Shown here one piece after another: positions 22,284 to 31,234 of a stretch of 64,000 nucleotides of DNA; the first letter of the stretch is position 1; every line of letters starts with the position of its first letter. Made by a program: the position numbers and the translations under genes. The notes below the pieces were generated by a model. It worked only from the letters and a program-made list of their open reading frames with translations. It made no database searches and was not told where the DNA came from. The stretch comes from Paraburkholderia bannensis NBRC 103871 (lineage in GTDB: Bacteria; Pseudomonadota; Gammaproteobacteria; Burkholderiales; Burkholderiaceae), in NCBI RefSeq assembly GCF_000685015.1, contig NZ_BAYA01000004.1:310001-374000 (forward strand). The letters are read 5' to 3'.

Positions 22284-22607
22284 TGCAGACTCTCCTTGCT
22301 GTTACGGGTGCAAAGCCTACAGTAAGCGCGCCCCGCGCGGCGGTTTTTTCCTTTCGCCGCCCACTGTTCTCTTTTTGAGCACGTCCGCGACGCGTTGCGC
22401 CGTGGCGATACAGTGCGTTCGCGCGGTTTCCCGCCGCTGCGCCGCGCCTCGCACCGAATCGCCCTCGCCTTTCCCCCCGATCGCCCGCCAACGCCCGCCG
22501 CTGCGTGCCGGCGCGCCCATTGGCACGCTTCTGGCGTAAGCCTGCTCCGGTCGCGTCGCGCAAAGCACGCCCATCCATATAAACAGAGCACAACGAGGAG
22601 CACATCG

Positions 22608-24128
<1,521 letters not shown>

Positions 24129-24214
24129 GCGCTTTCCGGGTCAGTCGAGTCAGCTAATACGGGCGCCGCATCGTGCGGCGCCCGGCTCGTTTCATCGACA
24201 AGGAGCATCGCGAC

Positions 24215-24595
24215 ATGGTCGAACGCGTCATCGCCACTCCCGCCGCGCTCGCGCTAATCGAGCAACTCGCGCGCGAGCACGGTTCCCTGCTCTTCCATCA
24301 ATCGGGCGGCTGCTGTGACGGCAGCGCACCGATGTGCTTCCCGCGCGGCGAGTTCATGGTCGGCAACGCCGACGTCCAGCTCGGCGAAATCGGCGGCGTG
24401 CCGTTTTATATGACCGAAGCGCAATTCGAATACTGGCAGCACACGCAACTCATCATCGACGCGGTGCCGGGCAACGGCGGCATGTTCTCGCTGGAGCGGC
24501 CCACGGGGCTGCGCTTTCTCACGCGCTCGCGGCTCTATAGCGATGAAGAAAACGCGTGGCTCGACGCGCATCCGGTCGCGCGCGTGAGCCTATAA
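24215..24595 (+). CDS. DUF779 protein, partner of the aldehyde dehydrogenase
   Basis: A 126-aa protein starting at ATG 24215 after an AAGGAG site. The Cys-rich motif FHQSGGCCDGSAPMC (about residues 30-44) is the DUF779 signature. It lies 86 bp after the aldehyde dehydrogenase on the same strand. DUF779 proteins are known as neighbours of aldehyde and alcohol dehydrogenases; I infer a helper role, perhaps metal or thiol related. Confidence 0.85.
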   Translation: MVERVIATPAALALIEQLAREHGSLLFHQSGGCCDGSAPMCFPRGEFMVGNADVQLGEIGGVPFYMTEAQFEYWQHTQLIIDAVPGNGGMFSLERPTGLRFLTRSRLYSDEENAWLDAHPVARVSL

Positions 24596-24718
24596 GACGA
24601 CTCGGCCCGCTTGCGAACACCTCCAGGGGCGCGGTGATATCTTGAAGCGCAACCCATGCGCTTTCGCGCGCCCGACCCTGCGCGGCCCGTCGCGGCCGCC
24701 GAATCTGGAGACGCCATC

Positions 24719-25198
24719 ATGCAAGACCGCGATGTGAAACTCGTCACCCTCGAGCCGATGGATCTGCTCGCCGTCGGCCACATCGGCCCGTATATGAAGA
24801 TCGGCGACGCGTTCTACACGCTCGCGCAATGGCTCAGTGAGCGCAACGTGCGCACGGCGGGCGCGAAGATGGTCGGTATCTACTATGACGATCCCAATAC
24901 GGTCGAAGCGTCGAAGCTGCGCTCGAAGGCCGCGCTCCATCTGGGCGAGGAAACCGATGTCGAGGTGATCTCGCCGGTCGAGCAGGTGCAGTTGCGCGGC
25001 GGCGCGCATGCGCTGGTGCTGCACAAAGGGCCGTACCAGGGACTGCAGGAAGCGTGGATGTGGTTCTACAACGAGGGTCTGCAGAAGCTTGGGCGTCAGC
25101 CGGACTTTTCGGCGCCGTCGTTCGAGGTCTACCTGAATACGCCGGATGAGGCTGCGCCAGAAGACCTCAAGACCGAGCTTTATATTCCGCTGGCTTGA
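24719..25198 (+). CDS. GyrI-like small-molecule-binding domain protein
   Basis: A 159-aa protein beginning MQDRDVKLVTLEPMDLLAVGHIGPY, the start pattern of GyrI/AraC-effector-type SHS2 domains. Later KGPYQGLQEAWMWFYNEGLQKLGRQPDFSAPSFEVYLNTP is the family's C-terminal half. It has no DNA-binding domain. It may bind small lipophilic or cationic molecules or gyrase, but this is inference. The SD CTGGAG precedes the ATG. Confidence 0.8.
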   Translation: MQDRDVKLVTLEPMDLLAVGHIGPYMKIGDAFYTLAQWLSERNVRTAGAKMVGIYYDDPNTVEASKLRSKAALHLGEETDVEVISPVEQVQLRGGAHALVLHKGPYQGLQEAWMWFYNEGLQKLGRQPDFSAPSFEVYLNTPDEAAPEDLKTELYIPLA

Positions 25199-25226
25199 GT
25201 GGGGCGATCTGGGCTGTGGCGGCAGG

Positions 25227-25254
25227 CCGCTGGAGAAGTTTTCCAGCGGTTTTT
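25227..25254 (+). terminator. Terminator after the GyrI-like gene
   Basis: The stem CCGCTGGA / TCCAGCGG is followed by TTTTT, 29 bp after the stop codon. Confidence 0.8.
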
Positions 25255-25335
25255 GCGTTTACGCGAATGGGTTCTAGGGTTTTAAGATTTATGTATACGT
25301 AAACGTAGTAATAGTTAACAAGCCCCTGGGTAATC

Positions 25336-25528
25336 TGTGGATAACCGCGGAAAACCATTGAGTAAACAACGCTGTGGAAAATTCATAAGTCTGCGGGCGT
25401 AAACGGGAAAATCCCAGGCAGCCGAGGACAACTTTTCCACAGTTTTCCCAGCCGCAAAGTTATCCCCGATTCGTGCACAGCGATTTCCTGGGGTTGTCCG
25501 CGAGTTATCCGCTGGGGTGTGTGGATAG
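25336..25528. promoter_or_regulatory. Cluster of DnaA-box-like 9-mers
   Basis: Within about 190 bp of a gene-free stretch (25,255-25,553) lie TGTGGATAA at 25336-25344 (a perfect TTATCCACA on the reverse strand), TGTGGAAAA at 25373-25381, TTTTCCACA at 25433-25441 and TGTGGATAG at 25520-25528. Each differs from the consensus by at most one base. The DNA just to the left (25,280-25,320) is AT-rich. DnaA binding is inferred. No dnaA, dnaN or parAB genes are near, so this is not the main origin. Confidence 0.4.
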
Positions 25529-25553
25529 ATTCGCGGACTGCCGGATCGACGCG

Positions 25554-26420
25554 TTAGCGGTTGACCGGCTCGCAGAATGAGATGGAATCGTCGAGCGCTT
25601 TCGCGTCGTTGGCGTGGCCGGTGGTCGTGCGCAGGCGGACGGTTTTGGCCGTGGTTGTCATCGACCGCCTCGGTTCGAGTCCCGGCCAGTGCGTTTCCTT
25701 CCACGTTGCGATCCAGTCGTAGGCTTTGGGCGAATCGGCGGAGGCGACGAATTTCAGACGAAGCGTGCCGTCGAAATCCTCGCTGCAATGGGAGGACTTG
25801 TAGTCTTGCTCCGAGAAGCACGCCCGGATGCTCTTGTCGCAACTGAAAGGCACGCCCGCGACACTGGCTGCGTCCGTGTGCTGGCCCGCCGCCTTGAGTT
25901 CGACGAAGTCGGCGTATGACCATGAACCGCCGCCGCCTGAATAGGCTTCCGCCCACGACGACAGAATCGCTACGGCGTTGCGATCCGGCCCGAGCGGATA
26001 CAGCGCGGGATAGATCTGCAACGGCGGATTGTCGCTGTCGCCTTGCACGTCGCGTGTGGGCGTGAAATTGCTGAAGTCCCAATCCGCCAGCACGGCCCAT
26101 TCATGGCTGGCCGCGCGATAGTCGAGCTGCAAGAGCTGCGGGCCCGGAACAATGGCGTAGAAGCGGTTATCCGGTTCGCCGGCCGCGTGGTAAAGCACGG
26201 GGTCGAGGCCGTTGTCATGGGCGCTCGGCGTGCAGGCCTGCGGAGCGGCGGCGCAGGCAGGTTTGCGCCAGCCGTGGTCGGGCTCGTTTGCTGGCTTGAT
26301 CTGGGTGAACGGCGTGGCGTGTACTGCGGCGTCGGGCGCAGTCTGCGCGGCCAGGATCGGGCTCGCGGCGCAAACGAAGGCAAGCGCTGAAATGCGATGC
26401 AAAATTGACGGCATGTTCAT
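25554..26420 (-). CDS. Exported protein of unknown function
   Basis: A 288-aa protein with a clear signal peptide (residues about 1-25, ISALAFVCAASPILAAQ) and therefore probably periplasmic or secreted. The mature part has several Trp/Tyr-rich strands (HEWAVLADWDFSNFTP, GGGGSWSYADFVELKA) and Cys residues that could form disulfides (FSCDKSIRACFSEQDYKSSHC). I recognise no domain. It sits downstream of rtcR on the same strand with a gap of about 40 bp, but its codon use and export signal suggest an independent job. Confidence 0.6.
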   Translation of the reverse strand: MNMPSILHRISALAFVCAASPILAAQTAPDAAVHATPFTQIKPANEPDHGWRKPACAAAPQACTPSAHDNGLDPVLYHAAGEPDNRFYAIVPGPQLLQLDYRAASHEWAVLADWDFSNFTPTRDVQGDSDNPPLQIYPALYPLGPDRNAVAILSSWAEAYSGGGGSWSYADFVELKAAGQHTDAASVAGVPFSCDKSIRACFSEQDYKSSHCSEDFDGTLRLKFVASADSPKAYDWIATWKETHWPGLEPRRSMTTTAKTVRLRTTTGHANDAKALDDSISFCEPVNR

Positions 26421-26459
26421 TGTTATGGATACCTATGTTTTTTGATGGGTGGATACGCT

Positions 26460-28064
26460 TCAGGATTTGAGCGCCTGCTGAACCGCATCCCAGTCCAGCC
26501 CGAATCGCGCGAGATATTTGCGCAGACGGTCGGCATCGTTCGGTTGTTTTTTGCTTTGCCGCGAGACCGCGAACAATGCTCGCCCCGCTTCCGAAAGACT
26601 CGCCGACGCGCGGCACACGTCGAGCACGCGTTCCAGTTGCGCACGGTCGAAGAGATCGAGTGCGTCGGCGCCCTCGCCCATCACGGTTGCGACCAGTTCG
26701 CCTTCGTCGCGCCTGCCTGACCAGGTTGTTGTGAGCCGCCCGACCTCCTCACCGGCGATGGTTTCGGTGATGCGGCCGTCATCGGCGAGCGTCGCCATGC
26801 GCGTGATCGACGCCGAGAGTTCGCGGAAGTTGCCCGTCCACGCTGCACGCGAAGATGTGGCAAACGCGAGGTATTGCCGCTTTGCTTCCACATTGAACCG
26901 CACCCGTTCGCCCTGCTCCCGCCCGAAACGGTCGAGCTCGAATTCGAGGTTCGGTTCGATATCCTCGCGGCGCTGCGCAAGGCCGGGAAGCTCGTAAGTC
27001 CACAGGTTAATTCGCGCGTAAAGGTCTTCGCGGAAGGTTCCAGCCGCCACCATCTGCCGTAAATCCCGATGCGTACCGGCGATGAGTTCGAAGTCGCTTA
27101 TTACTTCGGTATCCGAGCCAACTGGAAAGAAGCGCTTCTCCTCGATCGCTTTGAGCAGCATCGCCTGTTCGTCGAGCCCCAGTTCGCCGATTTCGTCGAG
27201 AAAGAGCAGCCCGCCATCCGCCGCGCGCAGCAGCCCGGCGCGCGCCACCTGTGCCCCGGTGAATGCGCCTTTCACGTGACCGAATAGCGTGGACATCGCG
27301 GCGTCGCCACGCAGCGTCGCGCAATTGACCTCGATAAACGGCCCCGCCAGACGGTGCCGCCCGCGCTTGAGTTCGTACACGCGCTTCGCGAGAAACGACT
27401 TGCCCGCGCCAGTGGGGCCGACCAGCAGCATCGGCGCACGCGAGCGCACAGCGACGCGTTCGAGCTGCGCAATCAACGCGTTGAACTGGGCGTTGCGCGT
27501 CGCGATGCCCGCCTTGAGAAACGACACGGTTTCGTCGCGCTCGCGCGTGAAGCGCTGCGCAATGCGGTTGTAGCGCGAAAGATCGAGGTCGATGACGGAA
27601 ATCGTGCCGGGCCCGCTCGGGCCTTCGTCGGTGCGTTGCGGGGGCGCGGTCTGCACGAGCCGCGCGGGCAGATAGCGGGCCTCCGCGAGCAGGAACCAGC
27701 AGATCTGCGCGACGTGCGTGCCGGTCGTGATGTGGATCAGATAGTCCTCGTGTTCGAGGTCGAAGGGATAGGCGCGCGCGTAGTCGTGCAGCGCGGCGTA
27801 CACCTCTTCGAAATCCCACGGATTGCCGATGGCCAGCGGCGTGAGGCACACCTCGGTATGCGGCGACAACCGCGCGAGATCTTCCTTGATCCGATTGGCC
27901 AGGCGGTCGTAATCGGGCGAGTGCAGCAATTCGAGCCGGTCGATCGGCCAGTCGGGTTGCGAGCATAGGGAAATCGTCGGCCGCCACTTCTGCCAGCGAC
28001 GCGGCGCGCGGCCGCCTTGATCGAGCACCGTGCCGAGAAATCCAATCGCAACCGTCTTGCGCAC
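26460..28064 (-). CDS. rtcR: RtcR, sigma54-dependent activator of RNA repair genes
   Basis: Turns on the divergent rtcB operon when the N-terminal CARF domain senses an RNA-derived ligand. From the GTG at 28064 (reads VRKTVAIGFLGTVLDQGG) it is 534 aa, close to the enterobacterial RtcR. The CARF domain covers about residues 1-165. The AAA+ domain has Walker A GPTGAGKS, the sigma54-contact loop GAFTGA and Walker B LLFLDEIGELG. The C-terminal region contains the helix-turn-helix. Adding the 19 upstream codons gives non-family sequence. The divergent arrangement with rtcB is the standard one. Confidence 0.93.
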   Translation of the reverse strand: MRKTVAIGFLGTVLDQGGRAPRRWQKWRPTISLCSQPDWPIDRLELLHSPDYDRLANRIKEDLARLSPHTEVCLTPLAIGNPWDFEEVYAALHDYARAYPFDLEHEDYLIHITTGTHVAQICWFLLAEARYLPARLVQTAPPQRTDEGPSGPGTISVIDLDLSRYNRIAQRFTRERDETVSFLKAGIATRNAQFNALIAQLERVAVRSRAPMLLVGPTGAGKSFLAKRVYELKRGRHRLAGPFIEVNCATLRGDAAMSTLFGHVKGAFTGAQVARAGLLRAADGGLLFLDEIGELGLDEQAMLLKAIEEKRFFPVGSDTEVISDFELIAGTHRDLRQMVAAGTFREDLYARINLWTYELPGLAQRREDIEPNLEFELDRFGREQGERVRFNVEAKRQYLAFATSSRAAWTGNFRELSASITRMATLADDGRITETIAGEEVGRLTTTWSGRRDEGELVATVMGEGADALDLFDRAQLERVLDVCRASASLSEAGRALFAVSRQSKKQPNDADRLRKYLARFGLDWDAVQQALKS

Positions 28065-28212
28065 GACTATCCAGAAAGATAAGAGGCGATCTGATTGTAT
28101 AGATATTCGTTGATCCGGCATCGATACGCGCCCTGTTCAATTAGCGCGATGAAAATAATTTATCCTGTTATTTCAACGACCTACGCGTCTACATGGAGAA
28201 AATGGACGCCAC

Positions 28213-28228
28213 TGGCACGCTCCTCGCT
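28213..28228 (+). promoter_or_regulatory. Sigma54 (-24/-12) promoter of the RNA-repair operon
   Basis: TGGCAC-N5-TCGCT fits the sigma54 consensus TGGCAC-N5-TTGCW with one mismatch, and the key GG and GC are exactly 10 bases apart. Transcription should start near 28239, just upstream of the structured leader. RtcR-binding sites are expected between 28,065 and 28,200. Confidence 0.82.
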
Positions 28229-28251
28229 AAATAGATCGCAGCCTGATGTCC

Positions 28252-28322
28252 CGCTGCCCCACGAGCCAAGGTTCAAAAACCTTGCTGGTGCGCCGCCGCC
28301 GAGTTGCTTCGTCGCGGCAGCG
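28252..28322 (+). ncRNA. Structured RNA element at the 5' end of the repair-operon transcript
   Basis: The outer stem CGCTGCC (28252-28258) pairs with GGCAGCG (28316-28322). Inside it a perfect hairpin CAAGGTT/AACCTTG with a CAAA loop lies at 28267-28284. It begins about 12 nt after the predicted start of transcription. I do not recognise a Ro-binding Y RNA motif, and no Ro60 (rsr) gene is present. Confidence 0.5.
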
Positions 28323-28352
28323 CATGTCGCTATGGACAGGTGATGGCCACTT

Positions 28353-28401
28353 GGGCGCGCCTGGCGTGCCGTGTTCGGGTTCGATTCCCGGAGCGCCCAC
28401 C
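28353..28401 (+). ncRNA. tRNA-like element 1 (acceptor plus T arm only)
   Basis: GGGCGC (28353-28358) pairs with GCGCCC (28393-28398). The 3' side is preceded by a T arm CGGG-TTCGATT-CCCG with canonical loop and followed by ACC. Only 15 nt separate the acceptor strand from the T arm, so D and anticodon arms are essentially missing. It looks like a minihelix mimic of a tRNA top half. Confidence 0.55.
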
Positions 28402-28403
28402 CT

Positions 28404-28474
28404 GTTCGATAGCTCGACCTGGTAGAGCAGCCGGCGCAAGCCGGACGGTAGCGGGTTCAAATCCCGCTCGAACG
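28404..28474 (+). ncRNA. tRNA-like element 2 with GCAA tetraloop in place of an anticodon
   Basis: A cloverleaf: acceptor GTTCGA/TCGAAC (28404-28409 with 28468-28473), D arm GCTC/GAGC with GG in the loop, an arm CCGGC-GCAA-GCCGG at 28431-28444 where the anticodon arm should be, variable loop, and T arm GCGGG-TTCAAAT-CCCGC. No CCA is encoded. With a four-base GNRA loop there is no anticodon, so it cannot decode. It lies in the leader of the rtcB operon, where tRNA-like RNAs have been noted as part of Rtc systems. Confidence 0.75.
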
Positions 28475-28735
28475 CTGCCCGCAAGGGCAGATTCTCGATA
28501 AGCAGTACCCGCCGGTGCGGGCCGTCAGGCCCGCCGCGCGTCGCGCCGGTTGCGACGCCGCGCGAACGGCCGGGCGGCCGAAGCGGCCAGCGCAAACGGA
28601 AGCGACGACATGCAACACGAAGTCGCCGCACCCGCTAGCGCGAACTCTTCGCCCGCTCACCCGTTCGCGTCGCGTCACGATCCGTGCGGCGCGCGCCAAC
28701 CGGCCCTCAAAGAAGAAAGAATAAGGACAACGAAT
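28475..28735 (+). other. Rest of the structured leader before slipin
   Basis: A hairpin CTGCCC-GCAA-GGGCAG (28475-28490) directly follows tRNA-like element 2 and repeats its GCAA loop. A second perfect hairpin GCGGGCC-GTCA-GGCCCGC lies at 28517-28534, and GC-rich pairing (CGTCGC/GCGACG, CGGCC/GGCCG) continues to about 28,590. No gene is seen. The slipin ribosome binding site AAGGA is at the 3' end. Confidence 0.5.
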
Positions 28736-29872
28736 ATGTGGATGCGTCATGTAGTGAAAAAGAACGAACGCGCGCTCTTGATGAACGAAGGCGATTTCGT
28801 GAAGGTGCTGGAACCGGGTGTGTTCCGCGCGTTGGATCCCTTCAAGCGCCTCTCGGTGCAGACCGCGCAGCTCGATGCGCCGCTCGCGGACGCCGCGCTG
28901 GCCGACTGGCTGCGCCGCGACGCGCAGGAGGTGCTCGCGCAGCACTTTGTCGCGATGGATCTCGCCGATGACGAAGCGGGCCTGCGCTATGCGGACGGCG
29001 TGCTCGTCGAGATCCTGCCGCCCGGCACGCGTCGCCTGTACTGGCGCGGACTGGTGGAGCATCGCCTCGATCGCGTGGATTTCGCGCAGAACGGCGAGCT
29101 TGACGCGTCGCTGACGAAGCGCCTGATGCAGCCAGCGCTGCGTGCGCGCGGCATCGCGGGGTTGAACAGTGTGCTGCTTGCGCAGGTGCCCGCGTACCAC
29201 ATCGGCGTGTTGAAGATCGACGGCAAGGTCGAGCGTGTGCTCGAAGCGGGTCTTTCGGCGTTCTGGCGTTTTGGCCGCGACGTGGCGGTCGAACTCGTCG
29301 ATTTGCGGGTGCAGGCGCTCGAAGTCGGCGGCCAGGAAATCCTCACGCGCGACAAGGTCGCACTGCGCCTGAATCTGGCCGCGACGTGGTGCTACGCGGA
29401 CGTGCTGCGCGCCTTCGGGCAGTTGCAGAAGCCCGCCGATCATCTCTATCGCGAGCTGCAATTCGCGTTGCGCGCGGCCGTCGGTACACGCACGCTCGAC
29501 GAATTGCTGGAAGACAAGCAGATGATCGACGAGGTCGTGATCGCGCAGGTACGCTCGCGCCTCGTGGATTCGGGGCTGGAGATCCGCAGCGTGGGCGTGA
29601 AGGACATCGTCTTGCCTGGCGATATGAAGACGATCCTTGCGCAGGTGGTCGAAGCCGAGAAGGCCGCACAGGCGAACGTGATCCGCCGCCGCGAGGAAAC
29701 AGCCGCGACGCGCTCGCTGCTGAATACGGCGAAGGTAATGGAAGAGAACCCGACCGCGCTGCGCCTCAAGGAGCTGGAAACGCTTGAGCGGGTGGCGGAA
29801 CGGATCGACCGCATCTCCGTGTTCGGCGGGCTGGATCAGGTGCTCAACGGGTTGGTCAGCATCAAGGCCTGA
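28736..29872 (+). CDS. Slipin (SPFH/band-7 family protein) of the RNA-repair operon
   Basis: A 378-aa protein from the ATG at 28736. The SPFH domain covers about residues 150-330 (LNSVLLAQVPAYHIGVLKIDGKVERVLEAG through VKDIVLPGDMKTIL), followed by a helical end with VVEAEKAAQANVIRRREETAATRSLLNTA, typical of stomatins and slipins. No N-terminal transmembrane helix is obvious, unlike classic slipins. Slipin genes next to rtcB are a known neighbourhood; the role in RNA repair is unclear. It is the first protein gene behind the sigma54 promoter. Confidence 0.88.
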   Translation: MWMRHVVKKNERALLMNEGDFVKVLEPGVFRALDPFKRLSVQTAQLDAPLADAALADWLRRDAQEVLAQHFVAMDLADDEAGLRYADGVLVEILPPGTRRLYWRGLVEHRLDRVDFAQNGELDASLTKRLMQPALRARGIAGLNSVLLAQVPAYHIGVLKIDGKVERVLEAGLSAFWRFGRDVAVELVDLRVQALEVGGQEILTRDKVALRLNLAATWCYADVLRAFGQLQKPADHLYRELQFALRAAVGTRTLDELLEDKQMIDEVVIAQVRSRLVDSGLEIRSVGVKDIVLPGDMKTILAQVVEAEKAAQANVIRRREETAATRSLLNTAKVMEENPTALRLKELETLERVAERIDRISVFGGLDQVLNGLVSIKA

Positions 29873-29975
29873 AGCGGTACAACATAGCGCAATACAACCT
29901 AGAAACCAGCGTAAAAGCGGCTGGGCGCGGCGCAAGCAAGCCGCGCCTCCCGCTAGCAAGCATCAGGTGAATGAA

Positions 29976-31199
29976 ATGAGTGAACGCGATTATCAGGTGA
30001 TGGAACTGGCGAACGGCAAGCCGGTGAAGATGTGGACGAACGGCGTGGCCGTCGAGGAAGAAGCGCGCGCGCAGTTGCGCAACACGGCGCAGATGCCGTT
30101 CATCTTCCGCCATATGGCGGTGATGCCGGATGTGCACCTGGGCAAGGGCTCGACGATCGGCAGCGTGATTCCGACCCAAGGGGCGATCATCCCGGCCGCC
30201 GTGGGCGTGGATATCGGCTGCGGCATGATGGCCGCGCGCACGACGCTCACGGCCGCCGATCTGCCGGACTCGCTCGTGGGCCTGCGCAGCGCAATCGAGC
30301 GTGCGGTGCCGCACGGGCGCGCGCCAGGACGTCGCGATCCGGGCGCGTGGGGCAACCGTGCGCCTGCCACCGTCGATGCAATGTGGAAGACGCTTGAGCC
30401 GGGCTTCAAGCGCATCGTCGCGAAACAGCCGAAGCTCGCAAAGACCAACCACTACACGCACCTCGGCACGCTCGGCACCGGCAATCACTTCATCGAAGTC
30501 TGTATCGACGAAAGCGAGCGCGTCTGGTTCATGCTGCACAGCGGTTCGCGCGGCGTGGGCAACGCGATCGGCAGCCTGTATATCGAACTGGCGCAGCAGG
30601 ACATGCGCCAGCACATCGCGAACCTGCCGGATCGCAACCTCGCGTACCTGACCGAGGGCAGCCAGCACTTCGATGACTATGTCGAAGCAGTCGGCTGGGC
30701 CCAGGATTTCGCGCGCCAGAACCGGCAGGCGATGATGGAAGCGTTGATCGGCGCGGCGCGCGCGGCGATCGGCAAGCCGTTCGAGATCGACGGGCATGCG
30801 GTGAACTGCCACCACAACTACGTGCAGCGCGAACGCCACTTCGGTGAGGACGTGCTGGTGACGCGCAAGGGGGCGGTGTCGGCGCAGAAGGGGCAGCTCG
30901 GCATCATTCCGGGATCGATGGGCGCGAAGAGTTTCATCGTGCGCGGCCTGGGCAATGAGGAAAGCTTTTGCTCGTGCAGCCACGGAGCAGGGCGCACGAT
31001 GAGCCGCACCGAAGCCAAGCGTCGATTCACGGTCGCAGATCAGGTGGCGGCGACGCAGGGCGTCGAATGCCGCAAGGATGCGGGCGTCGTCGATGAAATT
31101 CCGATGGCGTACAAGGACATCGACGCCGTGATGGCCGCGCAGCGCAGCCTGGTCGAAGTCGTGCACACGCTGCGACAGGTGGTGTGTGTGAAGGGCTAG
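29976..31199 (+). CDS. rtcB: RNA-splicing ligase RtcB
   Basis: Joins 2',3'-cyclic-phosphate or 3'-phosphate RNA ends to 5'-OH ends with GTP and Mn2+, repairing cleaved tRNA or rRNA. From ATG 29976 it is 407 aa. Metal-binding motifs VGVDIGCGM (Asp, Cys), GTGNHFIE (His), LHSGSRGVG and NCHHNYV (His) are present. The guanylylated His is expected in the segment SCSHGAGRTMSR. No rtcA cyclase gene accompanies it; a nucleotidyltransferase follows instead. Confidence 0.96.
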   Translation: MSERDYQVMELANGKPVKMWTNGVAVEEEARAQLRNTAQMPFIFRHMAVMPDVHLGKGSTIGSVIPTQGAIIPAAVGVDIGCGMMAARTTLTAADLPDSLVGLRSAIERAVPHGRAPGRRDPGAWGNRAPATVDAMWKTLEPGFKRIVAKQPKLAKTNHYTHLGTLGTGNHFIEVCIDESERVWFMLHSGSRGVGNAIGSLYIELAQQDMRQHIANLPDRNLAYLTEGSQHFDDYVEAVGWAQDFARQNRQAMMEALIGAARAAIGKPFEIDGHAVNCHHNYVQRERHFGEDVLVTRKGAVSAQKGQLGIIPGSMGAKSFIVRGLGNEESFCSCSHGAGRTMSRTEAKRRFTVADQVAATQGVECRKDAGVVDEIPMAYKDIDAVMAAQRSLVEVVHTLRQVVCVKG

Positions 31200-31234
31200 A
31201 AAATGAAGGGCTAGAAAAACAAAGGGGAAAAACG

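Noticed and set aside
25255..25553. Chromosomal replication origin
   Set aside because: DnaA-like boxes are present, but dnaA, dnaN, rpmH, gidA and parAB are not near.
26460..28064. A CRISPR accessory regulator because of the CARF domain
   Set aside because: The protein has the full RtcR layout with sigma54 AAA+ domain and sits divergent from rtcB; no cas genes are near.
28404..28474. A functional tRNA gene
   Set aside because: The arm in the anticodon position is closed by GCAA and has no seven-base loop, so no anticodon can be read.
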